A DNA stretch of 64,000 nt, from NCBI GenBank assembly GCA_030681645.1, contig JAUXRX010000009.1:1-64000 (forward strand), read 5' to 3'. Position 1 is the first letter of the stretch, and each line of letters begins with the position of its first letter. The notes beneath the pieces are model-generated. The model did not search any database and was not told the DNA's origin. It saw nothing but the letters and a program-made list of their open reading frames with translations. This DNA comes from Archangium sp. Its GTDB lineage: Bacteria; Myxococcota; Myxococcia; Myxococcales; Myxococcaceae. The position numbers and the translations under genes are program-made. Of the stretch, positions 1 to 7,762 are shown piece by piece.

Positions 1-168
1 GAGCGCTATGCGAAGCTCATGGCCCCAGACTGGAACATCCTCAACGACCCCGATCTGATCGGGTTCTTGTTCGAAGGGCTCGAGACCCACGCCGTGGGCG
101 AGGACGCCCTCGCCGTCGAGGCGGAGGCGTTCGCGGCCACGATGCAGCGCGACGCCTCCGCCGACTGA
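1..168 (+). CDS. C-terminal end of an unidentified protein (cut by window edge)
   Basis: An open frame runs from base 1 and ends at a TGA at 166-168, giving the last 55 residues of a protein whose start lies outside the window. The tail is acidic (ends in DASAD) and contains LNDPDLIGFLFEGLE. I do not recognise the family. That segment loosely resembles a helix between core elements in some alpha/beta hydrolases, which is only a weak guess. Codon use is high-GC at third positions, as in the following genes, which supports a real coding end. Confidence 0.5.
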   Translation, partial: ERYAKLMAPDWNILNDPDLIGFLFEGLETHAVGEDALAVEAEAFAATMQRDASAD

Positions 169-181
169 ACGGGGTCTGCGC

Positions 182-478
182 TCAGGATCCGGTGAGCCGG
201 CGACGCTGGAGACGCGAGAGCGCGTAGACGGCGAAGGCGACGTCAGCGTCCTGCACCGACCGCCGCTCCCCGTCCTTGACGAGCGCCACGACTGTCGGAG
301 CGCCCCGATGGCCGACGCACACCGATTCGAGGTCGAACCCGTCGCGCAGCAGTTCCCGCACCTCACGAGACCGCGGATGTGCGCTCGCGACAACCGGAGC
401 GCGCAGGCCTGCCCTGAGCGCGACGACGGGGATCGCCGCAGCGGTGAGCGCGAGCTTGACCAACCGGATTGCGAACAT
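182..478 (-). CDS. small hypothetical protein with hydrophobic N-terminus
   Basis: A 98-residue protein starting at an ATG. Residues 1-24 form a hydrophobic stretch with a few basic residues, which could be a signal anchor. The rest is soluble and Arg-rich, ending RLQRRRLTGS. I recognise no family. It lies on the same strand as, and 70 bp downstream of, the thiolase gene, so it could be the last gene of that transcript. Its stop is 13 bp from the stop of the convergent partial gene at the left edge. It could be spurious, but no better frame occupies the interval. Confidence 0.45.
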   Translation of the reverse strand: MFAIRLVKLALTAAAIPVVALRAGLRAPVVASAHPRSREVRELLRDGFDLESVCVGHRGAPTVVALVKDGERRSVQDADVAFAVYALSRLQRRRLTGS

Positions 479-548
479 GTGTCACCTCACCTTCGTGCGT
501 TGCACCACGCGGTTCGATCGCGCGTCACGGGCGTGTCGACGCCCGCGG

Positions 549-1715
549 TCAGCCCAGGCGCTCGATGATGGTCGCGTTTGCCATGCCACCACCCTCGCAC
601 ATCGTCTGCAGGCCGTAGCGGCCGCCGGTGCGCTCGAGCTCGTTGACGAGCGTTGCGAGCAGTCGAGCCCCGGAGCAGCCGAGCGGGTGGCCGAGCGCGA
701 CAGCGCCGCCGTTGGGGTTGACACGGGTCATGTCGGGGTGGTGCTCGCGAACCCAGGCCAGCACCACCGAGGCGAAGGCCTCGTTGATCTCGACCAGGTC
801 GATGTCCTCGAGGGACAGACCGCTGCGCTCGAGCACCTTGGTGGTGGCCGGGATCGGGCCCGTGAGCATCATGACCGGGTCGACGCCGGTGACGGCGAAG
901 GTGTGGAACCGGGCCCTCGGCGTGAGTCCCAGTTGGCCAGCGCGCTTCTCGCTCATGATCAGCACGGCGGCGGCGCCGTCGGTGATCTGACTCGAGTTCC
1001 CCGCCGTGATCTTGCCGTCGGCCTTGAAGGCGGGCTTGAGCTTCGCGAGGGCGTCGAGGTTGCTGTCGGGCCGGATGCCCTCGTCAGACGTGATGGTCTG
1101 GACCTCGTCGCCGGTCCCGGTCACGATCGGCACGATCTCCCGCTCGAAGCGACCCTCTGCTCCGGCCGCTGCCGCTCGCAGGTGGCTTTCGACGCTGAAC
1201 TGGTCGAGCTCCTCCCGTGACAGGCCCCACTTGTCGGCGATCATCTCCGCGGATATCCCCTGTGACACCAGCCCGCCGACAGCGGCGTAGCGCTCGCCCA
1301 TGCCACGGGTGAACGGGAAGCCGTGGGACGACAGCGAAGCGCCCATCGGCACCCGGGTCATCGACTCTGCCCCGGCAGCGATCACCACGTCGTAGGCTCC
1401 GGCCATCACGCCTTGGGCGGCGAAGTGGGCCGCTTGCTGAGAGCTGCCGCACTGGCGGTCGACCGTCGTCCCAGGCACGGACTCCGGCAGCCCAGCGGTG
1501 AGGATCGCGTTGCGGGCCAGGTTGGCCGCCTGCTCGCCGACCTGCATGACGCAGCCCATGATGACGTCGTCGACGCTGGATGGGTCGAGGTCGTTGCGCT
1601 CGACGAGCTCTCGCAAGACCGTCGCCGCGAGATCGACCGGGTGACTATCCTTGAGGCCCCCGTTTCGCTTGCCAAGCGGGGTTCGGACCACGTCGACGAT
1701 GACTGCGGATTCCAT
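549..1715 (-). CDS. thiolase, acetyl-CoA C-acyltransferase (FadA-like)
   Basis: A 388-residue thiolase, the usual length for the family. It catalyses thiolytic cleavage of 3-ketoacyl-CoA in beta-oxidation, or the reverse condensation. The nucleophilic cysteine is C89 (VDRQCGSSQQA). The catalytic His is H343 in NGGAVALGHPLG, and the second active-site Cys is C373 in TMCEGGGMANA. The frame stays open upstream to 2165, but the ATG at 1715 (MESAVIVDVVRTPLG) is the family start and has GGAG about 6-9 bases upstream, so the longer reading is rejected. It is divergent from the acyl-CoA dehydrogenase at 1875. The two enzymes supply the first and last steps of a beta-oxidation cycle. Substrate is unknown. 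Confidence 0.93.
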   Translation of the reverse strand: MESAVIVDVVRTPLGKRNGGLKDSHPVDLAATVLRELVERNDLDPSSVDDVIMGCVMQVGEQAANLARNAILTAGLPESVPGTTVDRQCGSSQQAAHFAAQGVMAGAYDVVIAAGAESMTRVPMGASLSSHGFPFTRGMGERYAAVGGLVSQGISAEMIADKWGLSREELDQFSVESHLRAAAAGAEGRFEREIVPIVTGTGDEVQTITSDEGIRPDSNLDALAKLKPAFKADGKITAGNSSQITDGAAAVLIMSEKRAGQLGLTPRARFHTFAVTGVDPVMMLTGPIPATTKVLERSGLSLEDIDLVEINEAFASVVLAWVREHHPDMTRVNPNGGAVALGHPLGCSGARLLATLVNELERTGGRYGLQTMCEGGGMANATIIERLG

Positions 1716-1874
1716 GTTCGCTCCGTTCAGGTTGCACTGCCGGTGATCGTGCCCGTCGAGCCGAACGCGACGTGAGACAGAGTAGCAGTCCCGTTTCGTC
1801 CGTCGTCCGCCGGCGCGTCTGTCGGCCTCGGTGGGCCCCCACACAGGCCGGGACGAAGGGACGAGGGATGCCGG

Positions 1875-3104
1875 ATGTCTCGACGAGCCGGTATCGACGT
1901 TACGGTTGCAGTGATGGACTTCGAGCTGCCGGACGACTCCGACCCCCAGCGTGCTGCGGTCCGCCAGTGGTTGGCCGTCAACCCCTCGCCTAGCGGGCGG
2001 CAGCTCGCCGAGGCCGGCTATGTCGCGCCCCACTGGCCGGCCCCGTGGGGCCTCGACGCCGATCCCATCCTCCAGCTGCTGATCGACGACGAGCTCCGCG
2101 CCGCCGGGGTCCGCCGGCCGATGAACCCGATCGGGATCGGTTGGGCAGGGCCGACGATCTTGCATGCCGGCACCGCCGCCCAGAAGGAGCGCTACCTCAT
2201 GCCGCTCCTAGCCGGAGAGGAGCTGTGGTGCCAGTTGTTCTCCGAGCCGCAGGCCGGCTCCGATCTCGCCAACCTGGGCACGAGGGCCGTCCGGGATGGC
2301 GACGAGTATGTCGTCAACGGTCAGAAGATCTGGACCTCGCTGGCCCAGTGGGCGCGTTACGGCATCCTGATCGCCCGCACCGACCCGGACGTCCCCAAGC
2401 ACCAGGGCGTGTCCTACTTCATTTGCCCCATGGACCTTCCGGGCATCGAGGTCCGCCCGATCATCGAGATGACGGGCGCCCACACCTTCAACGAGGTGTT
2501 CTTCACCGATGTTCGCATCCCGGCCGAGAACCTCGTCGGCATGGAGCACCGGGGCTGGGAGCTGGCCAAGGTGACCCTGGGCAACGAACGGGTGTCCTTG
2601 TCGTCCGGCGGTGCCTTGTGGGGCAACGGACCCGGCGCCGAGGACCTGCTCGCCCTGGTGCGGGCTCACGGCGGCATCGGCGAGGCTCCGATGCGCCAGC
2701 GCCTGGCGCAGCTCCACATCGAGTCCGAGGTGCTCCGTCTGATCCGCCTTCGCACCATCACGGCGCGGATCAAGGGTCAGCAACCCGGGGCTGAGGCGTC
2801 TATCCGAAAGGCCATGGCCGACGAGCACGGCCAGCACATCATGGAGCTGGCCAAGGATTTGGCGGGCACGTCGGGAATGCTGAGCGACGCCGGACCGCTC
2901 GGGGCCCCTGCCGACCTGTGGGCCCACGGCTTCCTGTTCGCGCCGGCGCTCACCGTGGGCGGGGGCACGTCGGTGGTCCAGCGCAACATCATCGCCGAGC
3001 GCGTGCTCGGGCTCCCCCACGACGTGGATGTCGAGCAGGGGATGACCTGGTCGGGTTCGCGTCGCTCCCACGCGACGACCAGGGCAGGCGAGACGGCCGT
3101 CTGA
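1875..3104 (+). CDS. acyl-CoA dehydrogenase (FadE-like)
   Basis: A 409-residue FAD-dependent acyl-CoA dehydrogenase that introduces an alpha-beta double bond in an acyl-CoA thioester. The family motif WCQLFSEPQAGSD starts near residue 118 and is followed by NGQKIWTS. The C-terminal helical domain ends with GGGTSVVQRNIIAERVLGLP, the usual FAD-dimer segment. The ATG at 1875 has a GAGG 8 bases upstream. The internal ATG at 1914 (MDFELPDD) aligns better with the family N-terminus but lacks a ribosome binding site, so the start is uncertain by 13 residues. The subfamily resembles actinobacterial enzymes of sterol, terpenoid or branched-acid degradation clusters. Substrate is not deducible. Confidence 0.92.
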   Translation: MSRRAGIDVTVAVMDFELPDDSDPQRAAVRQWLAVNPSPSGRQLAEAGYVAPHWPAPWGLDADPILQLLIDDELRAAGVRRPMNPIGIGWAGPTILHAGTAAQKERYLMPLLAGEELWCQLFSEPQAGSDLANLGTRAVRDGDEYVVNGQKIWTSLAQWARYGILIARTDPDVPKHQGVSYFICPMDLPGIEVRPIIEMTGAHTFNEVFFTDVRIPAENLVGMEHRGWELAKVTLGNERVSLSSGGALWGNGPGAEDLLALVRAHGGIGEAPMRQRLAQLHIESEVLRLIRLRTITARIKGQQPGAEASIRKAMADEHGQHIMELAKDLAGTSGMLSDAGPLGAPADLWAHGFLFAPALTVGGGTSVVQRNIIAERVLGLPHDVDVEQGMTWSGSRRSHATTRAGETAV

Positions 3105-3294
3105 TCTCGCCGGTCGCACCCCGGCGCGAGAGCACCAGTTCGACTGCCTGCCGAGCGACCCCGCCGCCGGCGAAAAGCCCCTGTCCCTCGTCGTGGGCTG
3201 TGCGAGCTCGCAGGCTCCGCTGACGAGGCATCGATGCGGCCGCTGGACCGAAGAGCGAGAACCTGACGGCTGGCCGGCTTTCGGCGGTCACCGG

Positions 3295-3310
3295 GGCGCG
3301 TCGACGCGCC
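3295..3310. terminator. perfect 16-bp palindrome between convergent genes
   Basis: GGCGCGTCGACGCGCC is a perfect palindrome 18 bp beyond the stop of the TetR gene and about 190 bp beyond the stop of the acyl-CoA dehydrogenase. It could form a GC-rich hairpin and act as a bidirectional terminator. It lacks a T tract, as is common in high-GC actinobacteria. The rest of 3105-3328 shows no gene. Confidence 0.35.
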
Positions 3311-3328
3311 ACCCCACGGGCGGATGGC

Positions 3329-3919
3329 TCACTCGGCCCAGGCCCCGACCAGCGCCCGCAATGAACGACCCGCCCGGACGACGAACTCGCGGTCACGGGA
3401 ACCGTCGTCGCGGTCGAGCCAGTGCAGCACCGAGGCGACCAGCACGTCGACGATCGTCTCTGCTGCCCACTCGTGGAGGGACGCGTCGCGAAGGAGGGGC
3501 GCGAGGCGCGACCGGGCGAACGCCGCGGCCAGGGTGCGAAACCGCTCGACGTACTCCGCGAACTGCGGCTCGCGGGCCGAGTGGCGCCACAGCAGCGCGA
3601 AGCCCTGCGGGTCTTCGCGGGCGACGGCGAGGAACGCCCGCGCGGGCGCCTCCGACGGGTCGCCGCGACCGGTCGCGTCAGCGAACGCCTCGGCCAGTCG
3701 GCCGGCGACGCCCTCGATCACCGCGCGGTAGAGCTCCTCCTTGGAGTCGAAGTGGCGGTAGACGATCAGCTTGGACACCCCGGCGCACGCGGCGATCGAG
3801 TCCATCGAGGTGGCTGCGAAGCCACCTTCGGAGAACGCGGTGGCGGCGCCTCGCAGGATCGACGCCCGCCGCTCGACGCGCGGAAGTGGCCGCGTGACCG
3901 TCACCGACGGCGGGACCAC
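3329..3919 (-). CDS. TetR/AcrR-family transcriptional regulator
   Basis: A 196-residue one-component regulator. The N-terminal DNA-binding domain (residues about 15-65) shows the TetR pattern ILRGAATAFSEGGFAATSMDSIAACAGVSKLIVYRHFDSKEEL. The C-terminal two-thirds is helical and divergent and would bind a ligand, probably an acyl-CoA or hydrophobic compound given the neighbours. It is divergent from the diiron-protein/SDR pair at 4064, with 144 bp between starts, so it most likely represses that pair and itself. It is convergent with the acyl-CoA dehydrogenase. Ligand and targets are inference. Confidence 0.9.
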   Translation of the reverse strand: MVPPSVTVTRPLPRVERRASILRGAATAFSEGGFAATSMDSIAACAGVSKLIVYRHFDSKEELYRAVIEGVAGRLAEAFADATGRGDPSEAPARAFLAVAREDPQGFALLWRHSAREPQFAEYVERFRTLAAAFARSRLAPLLRDASLHEWAAETIVDVLVASVLHWLDRDDGSRDREFVVRAGRSLRALVGAWAE

Positions 3920-3995
3920 TGCGGCCTGACCCGGAGTGCGCTGCTCGTCACGTTCCTCACGTTGCCTTCCTGCACCGTTGTGGCTACGGTTGCCT

Positions 3996-4003
3996 CACTA
4001 GTG
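3996..4003. promoter_or_regulatory. short palindrome in the TetR/diiron-gene divergent region
   Basis: CACTAGTG is a perfect 8-bp palindrome in the 144-bp gap between the TetR gene and the diiron gene, flanked by GGTTGCCT on the left and TAAACC on the right. The position suits a TetR operator. The arms outside the core do not pair in register, so support is weak. Confidence 0.25.
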
Positions 4004-4063
4004 TAAACCTTTGGAGCAACACACGAGAGCGTCAGTGTCGCGGCGCCTACGAAGGGATCGCGC

Positions 4064-5176
4064 GTGAGCAACCTGCAGCTGGAGTACAGCCGGGACGAGC
4101 TGCTGTCGTCTCATGAGGTCGAAGAGCCGCTCATCCTGAACGGGGTCCGGTGCCACGGCGGATACCTGGGCGACGGCACGTACGTGTCGCCGCGCACCAA
4201 GCGGCGATCCGAGGCGATCGCCAACTGGCAGCAGCACCACACCGAGACGTTCGGCACGCCGGTGTTGTCGGCGCCGCTCGAGACGTGGCCCGGCAACTAC
4301 CCGAACGTCGCCCAGGCCAAGCTGCTGCTGCGCAATGGCGTGCGCGAGCCGATGATCGTGCAGCTCACCCGCATCGGCACCGTCGAGGGCTTCGGAGCCA
4401 TGATCCGGTACCTCGCGCCGCCCGACATGCAGCGGTTCTTCGTCGAGGACGTCCGCGGCACGTCGATGGACCACCTCGCCAAAGGCCTCGTCGAGGCCCA
4501 CGCCCGCGACGAGGCCGGCTTCGAGGACGAGGCGGGTCACGACCGCATGTGGTTCGTCTCCCGCGACATCGCGTTCGAGAACCCCGTCACCGCGGACCAG
4601 ACCGCCGAGATGATGGTCCGGATGGGCATTCCTGTGGGTGGTGCCGGTGCCGACCCCGACGCCGCCATGACCCGCTTCCTCGGCCGCCGAGCCTTCGACG
4701 ACATCGACGCCGGTCTCGAGATGCTGGTCTCGACCATGCTCCGGGTGCTGTTCGTGGAGATCAAGGCGTTCCACGTGTTCAGCTGGGCCGAGGAGGTCCT
4801 TTCCGATGTCGATCTCGTCGCCGGCGACGGCGCGGCGGCGGAGATCGTGCGCTCCATCAAGGCCGACGAGACGCCGCACGTCGAGTACCTGCGCACCGGG
4901 CTGAGCGAGATGCGGGCCCGCACCTTCATCGGCGAATCGGGTCGCCGGTACCCGGGCGCCGACATCATCGACGCGATGTGGGACGCCTCGATGGCGGAGT
5001 CACTCGGGCTCATGGAGGACCAGAACCGGGCGTTCGTGCTCTCCGAGATCGAGCGTGACGTCGCAGCGAGGCCGAACGGCCGCGATCTGATCGAGGAGTT
5101 CCACGCGCTCGGCGATGTCCGGCCCTCGACGGACGGTAAGGCCTTCGTCGGCTCCGACGAGCCGGTCGGGTACTGA
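4064..5176 (+). CDS. ferritin-like diiron-carboxylate protein of unknown function
   Basis: A 370-residue soluble protein with a GTG start at 4064, chosen because GAAGGG lies 7 bases upstream. I do not recognise a named family. The sequence carries the ligand spacing of a four-helix diiron carboxylate site: E109, E156xxH159 (EAGH), E232 and E269xxH272 (ETPH). That is the E, ExxH, E, ExxH order of ferritin-like oxidases and oxygenases. It has no signal peptide or membrane segment. The SDR start follows its stop by one base, so the two are translationally coupled. The pair may oxidise a lipid-like substrate, by hydroxylation then dehydrogenation. The diiron site is inferred from spacing only. 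Confidence 0.7.
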   Translation: MSNLQLEYSRDELLSSHEVEEPLILNGVRCHGGYLGDGTYVSPRTKRRSEAIANWQQHHTETFGTPVLSAPLETWPGNYPNVAQAKLLLRNGVREPMIVQLTRIGTVEGFGAMIRYLAPPDMQRFFVEDVRGTSMDHLAKGLVEAHARDEAGFEDEAGHDRMWFVSRDIAFENPVTADQTAEMMVRMGIPVGGAGADPDAAMTRFLGRRAFDDIDAGLEMLVSTMLRVLFVEIKAFHVFSWAEEVLSDVDLVAGDGAAAEIVRSIKADETPHVEYLRTGLSEMRARTFIGESGRRYPGADIIDAMWDASMAESLGLMEDQNRAFVLSEIERDVAARPNGRDLIEEFHALGDVRPSTDGKAFVGSDEPVGY

Positions 5177-5177
5177 G

Positions 5178-6020
5178 ATGGACGAGCTCAGCGGCCGGAC
5201 CGCGGTCGTCACCGGAGCGGCGAGTGGCATCGGGTGCGCCCTTGCCACCCACTTCGCCCGCGAAGGCATGCGCGTCGTGCTCGCCGACGTCGAGGAGGCA
5301 GCGCTGCGGGACGTGGCCGACGCCCTTGCCGCCGGAGGCGCCGAGGTGTTCCCCGTGCTGACCGACGTCGCCGACGCGTCATCGGTGCAGGCCTTGGCCG
5401 ACGCCTCGTTCGACCGCTTCGGCTCCGTGCACGTGCTGTGCAACAACGCGGGCGTCGGCGCCGGCGGACTGATCGCCGAGCTGCCGCTCGAGGACTGGCA
5501 GTGGGTGCTGGGGGTCAACCTCTGGGGCGTCGTCCACGGCCTGCACGCCTTCTTGCCCCGGATGATCTCCTCGGGGGAGCCCGGCCACGTGGTCAACACT
5601 GCGTCCCTCGCCGGGCACGTCGCGGGGCCGTTCATGGCACCGTACTCGGCGAGCAAGTTCGCGGTCGTGGCCATCTCCGAGGCGCTGTACCACGAGCTGA
5701 ACCTGAGCGGTGCAGCCATCGGCGTGTCGGTGCTGTGCCCGGGTTGGGTGAACACCAACATCCACTCGTCGGAGCGCAACCGACCAACGTCCCTCGCCGG
5801 CGGCAGTGCCGCTGGCCCGACGGCCCTGGCCGGAGCGGAGATGCTGAAGCAGGTACTGGCCGCGGGGATGCCACCGGCCGAGGTGGCCGGCCTCGTCGTG
5901 GGGGCCATCCGGGACGGCCGCTTCTATGTCATGACCCATCCCGAGATGACGCCGGCCGTGGAGCTGCGGATGAAGACGATCGTCGAGGGGGCCAACCCGG
6001 TGCTCACCGGGATCGTTTGA
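5178..6020 (+). CDS. short-chain dehydrogenase/reductase (SDR)
   Basis: A 280-residue classical SDR, an NAD(P)-dependent oxidoreductase acting on a hydroxyl or keto group. It has the cofactor motif TGAASGIG at residues 12-19, NNAG at 89-92, catalytic S143, Y156 and K160 (YSASK), and a PGWVNT segment after the active site. D37 in VVLADVE at the end of strand 2 favours NAD(H). The ATG at 5178 begins one base after the preceding stop, so the longer upstream frame is rejected. It is coupled to the diiron protein and probably works on its product. Substrate unknown. Confidence 0.92.
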   Translation: MDELSGRTAVVTGAASGIGCALATHFAREGMRVVLADVEEAALRDVADALAAGGAEVFPVLTDVADASSVQALADASFDRFGSVHVLCNNAGVGAGGLIAELPLEDWQWVLGVNLWGVVHGLHAFLPRMISSGEPGHVVNTASLAGHVAGPFMAPYSASKFAVVAISEALYHELNLSGAAIGVSVLCPGWVNTNIHSSERNRPTSLAGGSAAGPTALAGAEMLKQVLAAGMPPAEVAGLVVGAIRDGRFYVMTHPEMTPAVELRMKTIVEGANPVLTGIV

Positions 6021-6398
6021 TCAGGCCCGAAGATCCCCGTGATGGGAAGCCGAGCAGCCGTGCCGGTGGCGCAGGCAGGGGACTCGGTGAGCACGACGAC
6101 GGCGAAGGTGGACATCGGTACCGCGGGTGCGGCCGGCGACGCGCGTCATCGCACGGCTGAAGCGCGGGCGTAGAGTCCCCGGATCAGCCACCGGGCCCGC
6201 TTCGTTGCCGCCGATCCACTCAGCGGGGACGCCGCCGGCAGAGGTCGGTGTCACCGGCACTCCCTCGCGCAGGGGGAGCATCGATCCCAGGGCACCGTAG
6301 GACGTTCGCCACTCGTCCAAGGTCATGGTGCTTTCACCGCGCTCGGCGGCCGTTGTGCGCAGCATCGTGATGATGCCCTGGAGGGCTTCACTGGTCAT
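6021..6398 (-). pseudogene. truncated alpha/beta-hydrolase (esterase/lipase, N-terminal fragment)
   Basis: The ATG at 6398 opens a frame whose first 63 residues (MTSEALQGIITMLR to VPAEWIGG, down to about 6,210) match the usual N-terminal cap of actinobacterial alpha/beta-hydrolase-3 family esterases. These enzymes normally continue for about 300 residues with an HGGGY oxyanion-hole motif. Here the HGGG motif, the GxSxG nucleophile elbow and the rest of the fold are absent. The frame continues into low-quality Arg-rich sequence and stops at 6021. It begins 34 bp after the acyl-CoA dehydrogenase stop on the same strand, so it looks like the decayed last gene of that operon, its body lost by deletion. 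Family assignment is from memory of the N-terminal pattern. Confidence 0.55.
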
Positions 6399-6432
6399 GA
6401 GGCTTCGTTCCTCCGGCGGGATGGGCGCTCGG

Positions 6433-7725
6433 TCAGGCTTGGCTTCGCTGCGTGCCGACCCGAAGGTCGGCGAAGGGCACGTCCTTGTCGGCGCGGGGCT
6501 CGCGGGGCAGGCCGAGCACGCGCTCGCCGATGATGTTGCGCTGGATCTGATCCGTGCCGCCACCGATGGAGATCAGGTAGCTCGAGAAGCCCACCTCGTG
6601 GACGCGCCCGCCACGCGGCGCGTCGGGCCCCCACAGCGTGGCGTAGGGACCGCAGAGCCGGAACATCGTCTCGCGCATCGTGCGCAACAGGTGCGACGCG
6701 GCCAGCTTGCCCACCGAGACCTCGGGCCCGGGACGAGCGCCGGCCTCGACGGCGGCCCGGACTCGCAGGTCGGTGTAACGGGCGATCTCCAGGAGCGTGT
6801 GGATCCTGGCGATCTCCTGACGGGCGATCGGATCCTGGCGCCGGTCGAACTCCGTCGCCAGGCCGAGCACGAGATCGCCAGCGCCCGACCCCGAGCCCGC
6901 CCCCTCCGGCTCGGTCGCGCGCAACGCATCACTGGCCGGGGCCTCGAGGTCGATCGACCGGATGCCGGCGGCCGAGCCCGAGCTCCCGAACGAACCGGCG
7001 GAGAGCATCGTCCGCTCGTTGGCCAGGGTGGTGAGGGCTACGGCCCACCCCTCGCCCAGCCCTCCGACGCGGTTGTCCGCTGGCACCCTCGCGTCGGTGA
7101 AGAACACCTCGTTGAAGATGGCTCGGCCCGTCATCTCGCGGATCGGTCGCACCTCGATGCCGGGCTGGTCCATCTCGATCACGAAGTACGAGAGCCCCTG
7201 GTGCTTGGGTAGCGAGGGGTCGGTGCGGGCCACGAGGATGCCGTAGCGAGCGATCTGCGCGCCCGAGGTCCACACCTTCTGGCCGTTGACCACCCACTCG
7301 TCGCCGTCGAGCACGGCGCTGGTCTGGGCCGCGGCCAGGTCGGAGCCGGCTCCCGGCTCGCTGAAGAGCTGGCACCAGATTTCCCCGCCCACGATGCCCG
7401 GGAGGAAGCGCTGCTTCTGGTCATGGGTGCCATGCGCTACCAGGGTTGGCCCGGCCAGGTTCTGTGCGATCCCCGCCGGCGGTCCCACGGCCCCGACCTC
7501 CCGCCGGGCGGCAACGACGGCCGGGAGGAGGTTCGGCGCTAGGCCCCGGCCGAACCACTCGGCGGGCCACGTCGGGAACCCCCAACCGGAGCGGGCCAAC
7601 AGCATCCACCAGGCGCCCAGAGGCAGCGACGGGTCCCAGTTCGCCGTGAACCACTCGGCGGCCTCGGCACGCACTTTTGCGTCAGCGGAGGCCTCGACCC
7701 CGCCATCCTCCCCTACGGATGACAC
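6433..7725 (-). CDS. acyl-CoA dehydrogenase
   Basis: A 430-residue acyl-CoA dehydrogenase with a GTG start at 7725. It has the family motif WCQLFSEPGAGSD, then VNGQKVWTSGA, KHQGLSYFVIEMD, and the C-terminal GGGTDQIQRNIIGERVLGLP. A Gly/Ser-rich insertion (SFGSSGSAAG and EGAGSGSGAG) interrupts the region before the C-terminal helical bundle, making it slightly longer than the enzyme at 1875. It is divergent from the Baeyer-Villiger monooxygenase with only 37 bp between start codons, so both are probably controlled from one shared region. It would desaturate an acyl-CoA released downstream of ketone oxidation. The substrate is inference. Confidence 0.92.
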   Translation of the reverse strand: MSSVGEDGGVEASADAKVRAEAAEWFTANWDPSLPLGAWWMLLARSGWGFPTWPAEWFGRGLAPNLLPAVVAARREVGAVGPPAGIAQNLAGPTLVAHGTHDQKQRFLPGIVGGEIWCQLFSEPGAGSDLAAAQTSAVLDGDEWVVNGQKVWTSGAQIARYGILVARTDPSLPKHQGLSYFVIEMDQPGIEVRPIREMTGRAIFNEVFFTDARVPADNRVGGLGEGWAVALTTLANERTMLSAGSFGSSGSAAGIRSIDLEAPASDALRATEPEGAGSGSGAGDLVLGLATEFDRRQDPIARQEIARIHTLLEIARYTDLRVRAAVEAGARPGPEVSVGKLAASHLLRTMRETMFRLCGPYATLWGPDAPRGGRVHEVGFSSYLISIGGGTDQIQRNIIGERVLGLPREPRADKDVPFADLRVGTQRSQA

Positions 7726-7742
7726 AACCCGTAGTATGTCAT
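7713..7742. promoter_or_regulatory. overlapping inverted repeats at a 37-bp divergent promoter
   Basis: Two inverted repeats interlock over the start region shared by the acyl-CoA dehydrogenase and the monooxygenase. CTACGG at 7713-7718 pairs with CCGTAG at 7729-7734, and ATGACA at 7719-7724 pairs with TGTCAT at 7737-7742. The GTG start of the dehydrogenase (7725) sits inside. Such dyads are typical of a dimeric repressor site that would block both directions. The regulator is not identified. Confidence 0.35.
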
Positions 7743-7762
7743 ATCCGAGCTAGTCTTGCGGC

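Noticed and set aside
1716..2165. N-terminal extension of the thiolase
   Set aside because: It is antisense to the acyl-CoA dehydrogenase start and lacks homology; ATG 1715 has a good ribosome binding site and begins the family N-terminus.
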